Positions 17,790-25,219 of a stretch of DNA of 49,150 bases are shown one piece after another. The notes beneath the pieces were generated by a model, which saw only the letters and a list, made by a program, of their open reading frames with translations, ran no database searches and was not told where the DNA came from. The stretch lies in NCBI GenBank assembly GCA_045648765.1, contig JAZROQ010000018.1:1-49150 (forward strand). Reading direction: 5' to 3'. Each line of letters opens with the position of its first letter. Within the stretch, counting starts at the first letter, position 1. This DNA is from RGIG3009 sp045648765. GTDB taxonomy: Bacteria; Bacillota; Clostridia; Oscillospirales; Acutalibacteraceae. The position numbers were made by a program, and so were the translations under genes.

Positions 17790-19220
17790 CTATTCCTTTG
17801 CCAATTGTTCTAACAACCGCAATACCACCGTGTACACTTTTTCTGTTGAAGAAACACTCAGTCGTTCTGCCGTGGTGTGCGCATCATAAATGGTCGGACC
17901 AACGGCAATGCAATCTGCCCCTTTGATCGACGAAGAGAATACCGCACATTCCAAACCCGCGTGAATAGCTTCAACTTTGGGGGAGGTGTCAAACAGACTT
18001 TTGTACGACTCCACGTACAACTTTTGTAGTTCGCTGTTTTGTCGGTATTCCCAAGGCGGATATTGACCGCCCACATCGGCAGCCGCTTTTGTTTTGGAGA
18101 AAAAGCAAAGCATTGTTTTTTCCAACGCGCGCAACGCCGAAGTTTTGTTGGAACGCAAAGCAAATTGAAAACGGACAACATCTTCTTTGGTTTGAAGAAC
18201 CCCTAAATTTAAAGAGGTTTGCACCAGCCCTTCAATTTCGGCGCTCATTTCCATAATGCTGTTGGGTACACACATTAAAATATACACGGCATCTGCTTTT
18301 TCTTCTTCGGAAAACACCGCATATTCTCCCTTGCCAAGTGAGGACACAGCGTAATAAAAATCCGGTTCGCGGCAAATGATTTCGTCTTTGACCTCAGACA
18401 AGCTTTGTTCCAAAACCGCTTGTAATTCTGCGGCATTTTGGGTGACCAGCCGTGCGGTTGCCGTGCAAGGAATGGCGTTTGCCTTGTCGCCGCTGTCTAT
18501 CGACAACATATCAAATGTTGCCTTTTCTGTTACATCGTTTAGCAACCGACCAAGAAGTTTGGCGGCGTTAACACGATGTTTATCAATTTCCACACCCGAA
18601 TGACCGCCTTTAAGACCGCCGATTGTAAGGGTGATGCACTCGCCTTGTTTTTTGGTGCGTGTAAGTGGTAAAATTGCCGCCACGTCCGAACCACCCGCAC
18701 AGGAAACCGTAACCATATCGTCTTGCTCCGAATCCAAATTAATGAGCCTTTTTGCCGAAAGCAACGAGGTATCCAGTGCAAAAGCACCAATCATTCCCAC
18801 TTCCTCATCGGTCGTAAAAACCGCTTCAATCGGCGGGTGCGATAAATCGTTTCGTTCCAAAACCGAAAGTACCATTGCCACTGCAATACCATTATCGGCA
18901 CCGAGCGTCGTACCATCTGCGTGTAAAAAATCACCGTCACGCCGTACTGTAATCCCCTCTTTTAAAAAGTCAATCTTTTTCTCAGCGGTTTTTTGGCAAA
19001 CCATATCCAAATGCCCTTGCAAAATAACCGGTTGGGCCGTTTGACAATCTTGGGAACCCTCTTTATAAATAACAACATTATCTGCGTTATCGTGATGATA
19101 CCGCAACCCGTTTTTTTGCGCAAACTGCACACAATATTGCGCAATTTGGTGGCAGTTTCCCGATCCATGCGGAATGCGGCAAAGTTCTTCAAAAATTTCT
19201 AAAACACGGTTTATGCTCAT
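17790..19220 (-). CDS. pepD: Aminoacyl-histidine dipeptidase (M20 family)
   Basis: A 476-residue metallopeptidase of the PepD branch. The metal and catalytic sites are visible: QGHLDMVCQK (about 68-77), GTTLGADNGIAVA (about 103-115), FTTDEEVGMIG (about 133-143) and NLDSEQDDMV (about 160-169), plus a late His in YDAHTTAERLS. It cleaves Xaa-His and other dipeptides in the cytoplasm. GGAGGG ribosome site. Neighbouring OPT transporter suggests it acts on imported peptides. Confidence 0.95.
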   Translation of the reverse strand: MSINRVLEIFEELCRIPHGSGNCHQIAQYCVQFAQKNGLRYHHDNADNVVIYKEGSQDCQTAQPVILQGHLDMVCQKTAEKKIDFLKEGITVRRDGDFLHADGTTLGADNGIAVAMVLSVLERNDLSHPPIEAVFTTDEEVGMIGAFALDTSLLSAKRLINLDSEQDDMVTVSCAGGSDVAAILPLTRTKKQGECITLTIGGLKGGHSGVEIDKHRVNAAKLLGRLLNDVTEKATFDMLSIDSGDKANAIPCTATARLVTQNAAELQAVLEQSLSEVKDEIICREPDFYYAVSSLGKGEYAVFSEEEKADAVYILMCVPNSIMEMSAEIEGLVQTSLNLGVLQTKEDVVRFQFALRSNKTSALRALEKTMLCFFSKTKAAADVGGQYPPWEYRQNSELQKLYVESYKSLFDTSPKVEAIHAGLECAVFSSSIKGADCIAVGPTIYDAHTTAERLSVSSTEKVYTVVLRLLEQLAKE

Positions 19221-19250
19221 GCGTGTCCCTCCGATAATAAACTGTTTTTT

Positions 19251-19279
19251 ATTTTATCATAAAAACAAAAGTAAAGCAA
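19251..19279 (-). promoter_or_regulatory. Sigma-A promoter of pepD
   Basis: Minus-strand TTGCTT (19274-19279), 17 bases, TAAAAT (19251-19256), about 30 bases before the pepD ATG. Confidence 0.6.
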
Positions 19280-19287
19280 GAATCGTC

Positions 19288-19316
19288 TTGCAACATAACA
19301 CCGAAAATGATATACT
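19288..19316 (+). promoter_or_regulatory. Sigma-A promoter of the alpha/beta hydrolase
   Basis: TTGCAA (19288-19293), 17 bases, TATACT (19311-19316). It lies back to back with the pepD promoter, only 8 bases apart. Confidence 0.7.
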
Positions 19317-19335
19317 TCCCCTTGGAGATGATATT

Positions 19336-20274
19336 GTGGTTTGTGTATGGATTTTGTTGGGAATGTTTGCGGTGATTATAGCAGCAGCCTATCTTTGCTT
19401 TCGGCTGACGTTTTTTGTTTCGCCGCGCCAAAAACGACAAGCAAAAGACTTGCCCCAAGGCAAAGTATACGAACCGTTTCGCCAACAAATCGAAAACTGG
19501 GCAAAACAAACCGACGAAACTCCGCACAAAGAATTTTCCATTGTTTCTTTTGACGGATTACAACTTTTTGGGAAGTATTACGAATACCAAAAAGGCGCTC
19601 CTATCGAGTTGATGTTCCATGGCTATCGCGGCACGGCGCGAAGGGATTTATCGGGTGGCGTACAACGTTGCTTTCAACTTGGTCGCAACGCTTTGATTGT
19701 CGACCAACGTTGCAGTAATCAAAGCGAAGGGAACGTCATCACTTTTGGCATTCGCGAACATAAAGATTGTTTGCAATGGGTGGATTTTTTGGTAAACCAC
19801 TTTGGAAACGACGTCAAGATTATCCTGACCGGTATTTCCATGGGTGCCGCCACCGTATTAATGGCAGCGGGAAAACCGTTGCCGCAAAACGTTATTGGCG
19901 TGTTGGCAGACTGCGGATACACCGGTGCCAAATACATTATTCAAAAAGTGATCAAGCAAATCGGACTCTCCCCCACGCTCTGCTATTTTTTTGTAAAACT
20001 TGGCGCGCGGATTTTCGGCGGTTTTGATTTGGAAGAAGATTCGCCGCAACAATCACTGAAATATTGCAAAATTCCCGTTATCTTCTTTCACGGAGATGCC
20101 GACGATTTTGTGCCGTGCGAAATGAGCAAACTTAATTACGATACTTGTTCTTGCAAAAAGAAACTCGTTATCGTGAAAGACGCCGGACACGGTCTTTGCT
20201 TCCCTGTTGACCCCGAAACATATTTAGATGAACTCAAAGAATTTTTCAAAGAAGAAAACGCACCTATCGGTTAA
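19336..20274 (+). CDS. Membrane-anchored alpha/beta hydrolase
   Basis: A 312-residue serine hydrolase. One N-terminal membrane helix (about 3-25) is followed by a globular domain with the oxyanion region MFHGYRG, the nucleophile elbow GISMGAA (Ser about 168), acid region HGDADDFVP (about 252-260) and histidine in DAGHGLCF (about 285). I choose the GTG at 19336 because GGAG is eight bases upstream and the promoter lies just before; a longer open frame to 19174 would run through the promoter and into pepD. Substrate unknown; an esterase or peptidase role is possible. Confidence 0.85.
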   Translation: MVCVWILLGMFAVIIAAAYLCFRLTFFVSPRQKRQAKDLPQGKVYEPFRQQIENWAKQTDETPHKEFSIVSFDGLQLFGKYYEYQKGAPIELMFHGYRGTARRDLSGGVQRCFQLGRNALIVDQRCSNQSEGNVITFGIREHKDCLQWVDFLVNHFGNDVKIILTGISMGAATVLMAAGKPLPQNVIGVLADCGYTGAKYIIQKVIKQIGLSPTLCYFFVKLGARIFGGFDLEEDSPQQSLKYCKIPVIFFHGDADDFVPCEMSKLNYDTCSCKKKLVIVKDAGHGLCFPVDPETYLDELKEFFKEENAPIG

Positions 20275-20300
20275 ATAACGATAGGTGCGTTTTGCTTTTT
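20256..20300. terminator. Intrinsic terminator overlapping the hydrolase stop codon
   Basis: Stem AAACGCACCTATCG with its full complement around a 9-base loop that contains the hydrolase stop, then TGCTTTTT. It also faces the 3' end of the methyltransferase-like gene on the minus strand and may serve both. Confidence 0.85.
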
Positions 20301-20303
20301 AAA

Positions 20304-20969
20304 TCACCAAATATAGGGTAGCAAACGATATCTCACACGTTGTTTATAGGCAACATATCCTGCTAATTCCTTTTCCAAAAACGACTCTTCTTCCTTGATT
20401 CGTTTAGCAATCAAAAACGGATAAGCAAGAAAAATCACAAATGCGTACAATGACCCCAAAATAAGCGGCATCGACAAAAACAGCAACAATGTCGCACCGT
20501 ACATGGGATGACGCACCACACCATATAAACCGGTGTCAATGACGGTTTGGTTTTCTTGCACCGTGACGGTGCGGCTAAGATAGGTGTTTTCGCGCAACAC
20601 TTCGGCATACATTACGTAGGCAAGCAAAAGCAAAACGGCGGCAATAACCGAAACGGTTTTAGGCAAGGTATACCACGAAAAACGGTGTCCCAGCCCCGAA
20701 ACGACAAACCCAGCCGCAAACATAAGTCCGCTTAACTTAACAACCAACTGCTGCTCTTTTTGTTGTTCTTTGGCGTCGAGCCGTTTTTGAAGTAGCTGCG
20801 GATTCTTAAACAGCATAACCATCCCCGCCACAAACATTGGCACAAACAACATTGCCATGAGCAACCAACCGTTAAAGAAAGAAAACGTACCCGCAGGCAA
20901 GAACAAAAGCGTGGCAACCAAAACAACGCCTAACAAAAATTTAAAGATTGCTTGTAAAAACAGTTTCAT
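20304..20969 (-). CDS. Isoprenylcysteine carboxylmethyltransferase-like membrane protein
   Basis: A 221-residue membrane protein with five to six hydrophobic helices. The C-terminal part has TGLYGVVRHPMYGATLLLF and EEESFLEKEL..YVAYKQRVRYRLLPYIW, the ICMT/PEMT signature of SAM-dependent membrane methyltransferases. The bacterial substrates of this family are mostly unknown. The ATG at 20969 has AAAGGA at good distance; a GTG at 20975 is less suitable. It follows the DUF6054 gene by 22 bases, so they probably form one transcript. Confidence 0.85.
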   Translation of the reverse strand: MKLFLQAIFKFLLGVVLVATLLFLPAGTFSFFNGWLLMAMLFVPMFVAGMVMLFKNPQLLQKRLDAKEQQKEQQLVVKLSGLMFAAGFVVSGLGHRFSWYTLPKTVSVIAAVLLLLAYVMYAEVLRENTYLSRTVTVQENQTVIDTGLYGVVRHPMYGATLLLFLSMPLILGSLYAFVIFLAYPFLIAKRIKEEESFLEKELAGYVAYKQRVRYRLLPYIW

Positions 20970-20991
20970 GGTCACAGTCCTTTTTGTTCTT

Positions 20992-21318
20992 TTATAATAG
21001 TTCCGCCAATTTATCCAAAAACGCTTCTTCGCCCCATCTGTTCATCTTAAAGAAAACCGCCTGACTTCCCCCTGTGGCAACGGCAGATAAGTGAATGAGC
21101 TCATCCCCATTTTGAAAAAGCACAACACTTAAACTCACTCGGTTTCCGCCGGCATAACTATACCGCTCAAACACGCGAACACTGCAACGCGCATTACCAT
21201 CTTTAAAATCACTGGATTCTTCGAGCGAAGCGGAGATGCTTCCCTCTAATATTCCTTGTTCTATTTTACTGATCCACGCATTAAAATCACCATGTAAAGT
21301 GCGTTCCAGTTTTGCCAC
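20992..21318 (-). CDS. DUF6054 family protein
   Basis: A 108-residue soluble protein recognised by ERTLHGDFNAW near the start, the central VRVFERYSYAGGNRVSLSV and GGSQAVFFKMN..GEEAFLDKL at the end, as in DUF6054, a family common in Clostridia with no known role. It starts with GTG behind AAAGGAG. Own promoter upstream at 21342-21370. Confidence 0.85.
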   Translation of the reverse strand: MAKLERTLHGDFNAWISKIEQGILEGSISASLEESSDFKDGNARCSVRVFERYSYAGGNRVSLSVVLFQNGDELIHLSAVATGGSQAVFFKMNRWGEEAFLDKLAELL

Positions 21319-21341
21319 TATGCTTCAACTCCTTTTCTAAA

Positions 21342-21370
21342 AGTATATCATATCTTGGCGCAACATACAA
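21342..21370 (-). promoter_or_regulatory. Sigma-A promoter of the DUF6054-methyltransferase unit
   Basis: Minus-strand TTGTAT (21365-21370), 17 bases, TATACT (21342-21347). Confidence 0.6.
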
Positions 21371-21390
21371 CAACATTAAAATCCACAAAA

Positions 21391-21434
21391 ACAAAAAAGA
21401 GAACGCGACCTTGCGGTCACGTTCTCTTTTTTGA
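21391..21434 (-). terminator. Intrinsic terminator of cassette A
   Basis: Stem of 13 pairs (AGAGAACGTGACC on the minus strand, one G-U) with a 4-base GCAA loop, followed on the minus strand by six T's, G and five T's. It ends transcription of the 142-residue gene before the DUF6054 promoter. A T run on the other side makes it usable in both directions. Confidence 0.9.
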
Positions 21435-21472
21435 AAGGGTTGTACGAATTTGATGCCCTTTGAATTTTTAAC

Positions 21473-21901
21473 CTATGTGTTCGAACCCCTACATGTTTTT
21501 TCTTTTTTACATTTAAGCACTTTTATAACTTTTTTACACAAAACTAACTCGCTTGTGAAATTTGAGCGTGCCCTAATTGTTTTGCCATCTATGTTTGTTT
21601 CAACATTTTTCTTGTGTCGCTTTTTTAATCTTTTATAATAATTCTTAATCAAGGGAATAAAACGAACATCCTCTAATTTTTCAACAACCCAAAGATAAGG
21701 AATACCATAATAATCTTTTCCTTCTTCGAAAAGTTCAAGAAACCATTCATCGATTAATGTTTTTTCTTCATCAGAAAGGTTATCAAACTCTATAGCAGCA
21801 TATTCAGCTGCACGCCCCATAGAAACACTATAAGTTTCGGGAGAAAAAGCATCATAAAATATTTTAAACTCTTTTGAAAGAGCATCAAAATCAAATGTCA
21901 T
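21473..21901 (-). CDS. Unknown protein, second gene of cassette A
   Basis: A 142-residue soluble protein that I do not recognise. The first 60 residues are acidic (DNLSDEEKTLIDEWFLELFEEGKDYYG) and the last 50 strongly basic (KNYYKRLKKRHKKN), with two cysteines near the end. The start codon shares ATGA with the stop of the four-helix-bundle gene, and its ribosome site AAGGAA lies in that gene's last codons. Base composition is clearly more AT-rich than the flanking housekeeping genes, a sign of transfer. Partner or cargo of the helix-bundle protein is an inference from coupling. Confidence 0.8.
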   Translation of the reverse strand: MTFDFDALSKEFKIFYDAFSPETYSVSMGRAAEYAAIEFDNLSDEEKTLIDEWFLELFEEGKDYYGIPYLWVVEKLEDVRFIPLIKNYYKRLKKRHKKNVETNIDGKTIRARSNFTSELVLCKKVIKVLKCKKEKTCRGSNT

Positions 21902-22254
21902 TTTGAATTTTCCTTTGCAGTATTAATAGAAGCAATTAAGATTCGTTTTATTTCTAAACAGTCATCAAGCAAAGAATTGCTCATTTTGTCGTCGATATAT
22001 TCAGACATATAAAGCAACTTAATCCAATATTCTGTTTCGGCAGTTTCTTTTAACGCAATATGCATTTTAGAAATAAAATCCGCCTTGCTTTGACCGTAGC
22101 TTGCTTCATTTATGTTTGCACCTATACTTGTACCACTACGGACAATTTGTTTGGAAATTACGGTTTCCTTTTTATTTTTAATTAAATGCTGAGTTAGTTT
22201 TATAATGCGTGCTGCAAAAATAATAGATTTATCTATAAGCAAATTTTCTTTCAT
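21898..22254 (-). CDS. Four-helix-bundle protein (S23/23S rRNA intervening-sequence family), cassette A
   Basis: A 118-residue helical protein of the family typified by the protein in 23S rRNA intervening sequences and related to Avd of diversity-generating retroelements. The signature RSGTSIGANINEASYGQSKADFISKMHIALKE..ETEYWI is clear. It ends SINTAKENSK, matching the end of the paralogue at 36386-36733. The codons for AKE supply the ribosome site of the next gene and the stop overlaps its start. AAGGTGG precedes the ATG. Function is not established for lone members of the family. Confidence 0.9.
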   Translation of the reverse strand: MKENLLIDKSIIFAARIIKLTQHLIKNKKETVISKQIVRSGTSIGANINEASYGQSKADFISKMHIALKETAETEYWIKLLYMSEYIDDKMSNSLLDDCLEIKRILIASINTAKENSK

Positions 22255-22276
22255 TTAAAGCACCACCTTTTCCCAT

Positions 22277-22305
22277 ATTATAGCAGAAACGACAGTATAA
22301 ATCAA
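22277..22305 (-). promoter_or_regulatory. Strong sigma-A promoter of cassette A
   Basis: Minus-strand TTGATT (22300-22305), 17 bases, perfect TATAAT (22277-22282). The -35 box touches the hairpin repeat element. Confidence 0.8.
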
Positions 22306-22403
22306 TTATTCATTATTCATCAGCGAAGCGACTTCATTATTCAATATTCATTGAAAATCCTGTCAAATGAATGATGAATATTGAATAATGAAAAATGAAT
22401 AAT
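22305..22403. repeat. Palindromic AT-rich element between tRNA-Arg and cassette A
   Basis: A 17-base perfect inverted repeat (22335-22351 and 22374-22390, containing TTATTCAATATTCA) is nested in further ATTATTCAT / ATGAATAAT arms (22312-22320 and 22395-22403). A small GC-rich insert, CAGCGAAGCGACTT, interrupts the left arm at 22321-22334. It resembles a MITE-like fold-back element but has no transposase or visible target duplication. Confidence 0.7.
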
Positions 22404-22404
22404 A

Positions 22405-22449
22405 CAAAACGAAAATCCTGCCGAAAACAATCGACAGGATTTTCGTTTT
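22405..22449 (-). terminator. Terminator after tRNA-Arg
   Basis: Stem AAAACGAAAATCCTG with complement (one G-U, about 17 pairs) closing on the minus strand with a short T run. It begins right at the CCA end of the tRNA. Confidence 0.85.
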
Positions 22450-22525
22450 GGCCCGCCCGGAGGGATTTGAACCCCCGGCCTTTGGAATCGGAATCCACTG
22501 CGATATCCAGCTTCGCCACGGGCGG
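22449..22525 (-). tRNA. tRNA-Arg (anticodon CCG)
   Basis: On the minus strand the gene starts CCGCCCG and ends CGGGCGG-G-CCA, so the acceptor stem has seven pairs and CCA is encoded. The D stem is GCGA/TCGC, the anticodon loop TTCCGAT gives CCG, and the T arm is GGGGG-TTCAAAT-CCCTC. The first pair of the anticodon stem (G27-A43) is a mismatch. It is 77 bases long with CCA. Confidence 0.93.
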
Positions 22526-22536
22526 ATGCTCAAACT

Positions 22537-22565
22537 ATTGTACACTGTTTGAGCCCATTTTGCAA
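22537..22565 (-). promoter_or_regulatory. tRNA-Arg promoter with palindrome across the -10 box
   Basis: Minus-strand TTGCAA (22560-22565), 17 bases, TACAAT (22537-22542). An exact 8-base inverted repeat GCTCAAAC/GTTTGAGC (22528-22535 and 22547-22554) brackets the -10 box. Confidence 0.75.
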
Positions 22566-22581
22566 GACCTATTTTTTTGTT

Positions 22582-23544
22582 TTACCCCACGTTTACCGCT
22601 TGTTGGCACCGCGAAAAATCCGTTTCGATGCGTTTGCCGCATTGCGACGGTGAATACACCCAACGGTCAATGTGCCCCTCGGTAATAAAATATTTGAGCG
22701 GTGGCGGCATTTGCGCCGTATCTTGCGCATCAATTAACACCAATTTCAGTTTCATTTTATCCGCTAAAATGTTTTTGATATACACGCCCGCATGTTGTCC
22801 CACACGCACCCCCGCGCGTGGTTCGGCAAGACCCGCCAAATTGGGAGTCAGTTCCACAAACACGCCATAATCTTCCACCGAACGTATAATCCCCGCCACA
22901 GTTTCACCTTGCTCAAACAAAGCAGCGTTTTCTTCCCACGTTCCGAGCAACTCGCGTTGCGACAAACAAATGCGCTGGTTATCCATCGACGTTACCACGG
23001 CATAGATATCCATTCCCACATACAAGCGGTCAGAGGGATGAGAAATACGGCTGACCGACAATGCAGCAATCGGTAGCAACGCGGGGACACCGCAACCGAT
23101 ATCGCAAAACGCCCCAAAACTTTCTAGCCGCGTCACACGTGCTTCCACAACATCACCGGGCTGTAACGTTGCCAAATATTCATAACGGCATTTTTCTTGC
23201 GCCGCGCGGCGAGAGCACAAGGCACGACGTTTGCCGTCGGGAGTATAATCAAACCCTGTCACCAAAAAACTCACCGGTTTGCTCACACGGGAAATCAGCG
23301 CGATATCCCTTGTGGTCCCCTCTAAAATTCCTTCTGCGCCTTCTTCGCGCGGGATAATCCCCTCCATACACGGCAACTCGATGTGCAAATTGTGTTCACT
23401 GTCACACAGCACCGCCCTTGCCTCCAACACCGTTTGCTCCATTGCGGCTTCTGCCAATCCTCCCGATGTTTGGATATACCGGCGGTTGGAAGAGGTGTTA
23501 AACAACATACCCTCCGGAAAAAACTTTTGCATAATACTCGTCAT
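22582..23544 (-). CDS. S1 RNA-binding domain protein
   Basis: A 320-residue soluble protein. The N-terminal third (FPEGMLFNTSSNRR, then RDIALISRVSKPVSFLVTGF) is a clostridial S1-homologue extension. Two S1/OB repeats follow: GDVVEARVTRLESFGAFCDI (about 145-215) and GETVAGIIRSVEDYGVFVEL (about 235-295). It is likely to bind RNA on the ribosome or mRNA, but is smaller than true RpsA. The ATG at 23544 has GGGG and AAAGGA upstream. An in-frame ATG at 23595 also has a fine AAAGGTG seven bases before it and would add 17 basic residues, so both starts are credible. Confidence 0.85.
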   Translation of the reverse strand: MTSIMQKFFPEGMLFNTSSNRRYIQTSGGLAEAAMEQTVLEARAVLCDSEHNLHIELPCMEGIIPREEGAEGILEGTTRDIALISRVSKPVSFLVTGFDYTPDGKRRALCSRRAAQEKCRYEYLATLQPGDVVEARVTRLESFGAFCDIGCGVPALLPIAALSVSRISHPSDRLYVGMDIYAVVTSMDNQRICLSQRELLGTWEENAALFEQGETVAGIIRSVEDYGVFVELTPNLAGLAEPRAGVRVGQHAGVYIKNILADKMKLKLVLIDAQDTAQMPPPLKYFITEGHIDRWVYSPSQCGKRIETDFSRCQQAVNVG

Positions 23545-23665
23545 TCCTTTCCCCTTTTTTTTGTATTCCGTTCGCAAACGAATTGAATAGTCCATATATA
23601 TGCACCTTTTCCAACGTTCATGCGACAAAATAGATAAATTTAGTACCCAAAAAGATACTGCTTTT

Positions 23666-23694
23666 TTGAAAAAATCTTGGTACAATGGTATCGT
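23666..23694 (+). promoter_or_regulatory. Possible promoter of the ROK gene
   Basis: TTGAAA (23666-23671), 17 bases, TATCGT (23689-23694), the -10 being a weak match. A TACAAT lies nearby at 23681 but has no good -35. Confidence 0.4.
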
Positions 23695-23723
23695 AACATA
23701 AAGCATAGGGAGTGTTTTGTAGA

Positions 23724-25106
23724 ATGAAGGCGCATGGTTTAACAATTTCCGTAAAAAATTTGCCGGTGTTGGATGCCGGTTTTATCCCTATGGCTGCTTT
23801 TTGCCGCGATTTTGAAAAATCGGCAGAAAACGGTCGTGAAATTGCTGTGGCGGTAGAACGCAACCAAGGTCAAGTTGCTGTTCGTCGTTTTCGTATCCAC
23901 GGCACAGAAGAAATGAGCGAAGCCGACAAAATATACGTTGACCGCACGGTGAAAATGTTGCTTTGGGCCTACGGTGGTTTCAAAGTAATGATCTGCGGTG
24001 ACGAAGCGATGGCAGCCACCATTGCCAAAGCCTACGCTCCCGGCGGAACTCGTGAATTCGATGCAAACTTTATGAGCCGCATTTACGAAAAACCGTTTGT
24101 AGTCGAATCGTTGCCGTTGTGCAAGGTTCCTTGCGAAAAATCGTTGCCGCAATCGATTGGCCGTAATTTGGACGGTTGCCGTATCGGTTTTGATGCCGGT
24201 GGCAGTGACCGCAAAGTTTCGGCGGTAATCGACGGTGTTTCGGTGTATTCCGAAGAAGTCGTGTGGTTCCCCAAAATCAATGAAGATCCCGATTATCATT
24301 TCAACGGTATTGTCGAAGCTTTCCGCTCTGCTGCTTCCAAAATGCCGCGTGTGGATGCCATTGGTGTTTCTTCGGCAGGTGTTTACGTGGACAACCGTGC
24401 TATGGTGGCTTCCCTTTTCTTGAAAGTACCGGAAGATTTGTATGACAAAAAAGTAAAAGATATTTATCTGCGTGCCGCCAAAGAAATCGGCAATGTGCCG
24501 ATTGAAGTTGCCAACGACGGTGACGTTACCGCTTTGGCGGGTGCTATGAGCTTAAATCGCAACAAAATTTTGGGGATTGCCATGGGCACTTCCGAAGCCG
24601 CAGGTTATGTGGACGCCGAAGGCAATATCACCGGTTGGCTCAACGAATTGGCTTTTGCTCCTGTGGATTTGCAAGAAGATGCCATGGTCGACGAATGGTC
24701 GGGCGATAAAGGTTGCGGCGTAAAATATTTTTCGCAAGACAGTGTCATCAAATTGGCTCCGCGCGCCGGTTTGGTTTTGGACGAAGCTCTTTCCCCCGCC
24801 GAAAAGCTCAAAGCGGTGCAAGTGGAGCTTAACCAAGGCAACGAAAAAGTTAAAGATATTTACCGTTCCATCGGTGTGTATTTGGGTCACACGCTTGCAT
24901 ATTACGCTATGTACTACACCATCGGTGACGTGTTGTTGCTCGGTCGTGTAATGTCCGGCGAGGGCGGCGACTTGATTTTGGCAGAAGCCACCCGTGTTCT
25001 CAAAGAAGAATATCCGGAATATGCCGACATGGAATTGCATTTGCCGGATGAAAAAATTCGCCGCGTAGGTCAATCGGTGGCAGCCGCCAGTTTACCGACA
25101 ATTTAA
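23724..25106 (+). CDS. ROK-family protein, atypical long sugar kinase-like
   Basis: A 460-residue protein of the ASKHA fold. The phosphate loop reads GFDAGGSDRKVSAVIDG (about 154-170), the catalytic Asp is in EVANDGDVTALAG, and the adenosine motif is GIAMGTSEAAGYVD (about 283-296) with WLNELAF. Usual ROK kinases have about 300 residues; here about 140 residues precede the first motif and no helix-turn-helix is seen. The Cys-rich zinc motif of glucokinase-type ROK proteins is absent. Sugar phosphorylation or sugar sensing is likely, substrate unknown. ATG at 23724 behind AGGGAG. Confidence 0.8.
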   Translation: MKAHGLTISVKNLPVLDAGFIPMAAFCRDFEKSAENGREIAVAVERNQGQVAVRRFRIHGTEEMSEADKIYVDRTVKMLLWAYGGFKVMICGDEAMAATIAKAYAPGGTREFDANFMSRIYEKPFVVESLPLCKVPCEKSLPQSIGRNLDGCRIGFDAGGSDRKVSAVIDGVSVYSEEVVWFPKINEDPDYHFNGIVEAFRSAASKMPRVDAIGVSSAGVYVDNRAMVASLFLKVPEDLYDKKVKDIYLRAAKEIGNVPIEVANDGDVTALAGAMSLNRNKILGIAMGTSEAAGYVDAEGNITGWLNELAFAPVDLQEDAMVDEWSGDKGCGVKYFSQDSVIKLAPRAGLVLDEALSPAEKLKAVQVELNQGNEKVKDIYRSIGVYLGHTLAYYAMYYTIGDVLLLGRVMSGEGGDLILAEATRVLKEEYPEYADMELHLPDEKIRRVGQSVAAASLPTI

Positions 25107-25107
25107 C

Positions 25108-25140
25108 AAAAAAAAGCGTCGCATAGCGACGCTTTTTTTA
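25108..25140 (+). terminator. Intrinsic terminator after the ROK gene
   Basis: Stem AAAAAAGCGTCGC with complement, 4-base loop, then seven T's. It starts two bases after the stop codon. Confidence 0.93.
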
Positions 25141-25149
25141 TTTTACTCT

Positions 25150-25177
25150 TTGACTTTACTGACTTTTCTGTTATACT
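25150..25177 (+). promoter_or_regulatory. Sigma-A promoter of asnB
   Basis: TTGACT (25150-25155), 16 bases, TATACT (25172-25177), about 43 bases before the ATG. Confidence 0.75.
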
Positions 25178-25219
25178 AATTAAGTGTAGACTGAATTGGA
25201 AAGAAACGGAGTGAGTGAA

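Noticed and set aside
21477..21496. GTTCGAACCCCTAC near the end of cassette A, resembling a tRNA T-arm and so a possible attachment-site remnant
   Set aside because: Neither an acceptor stem nor a match to the tRNA-Arg 3' end is present; the likeness is about ten bases and may be chance.
21473..22254. Avd-like helix-bundle gene as part of a diversity-generating retroelement
   Set aside because: No reverse transcriptase frame, no template/variable repeat pair with adenine-biased changes and no C-type lectin-like target gene is present in the window.
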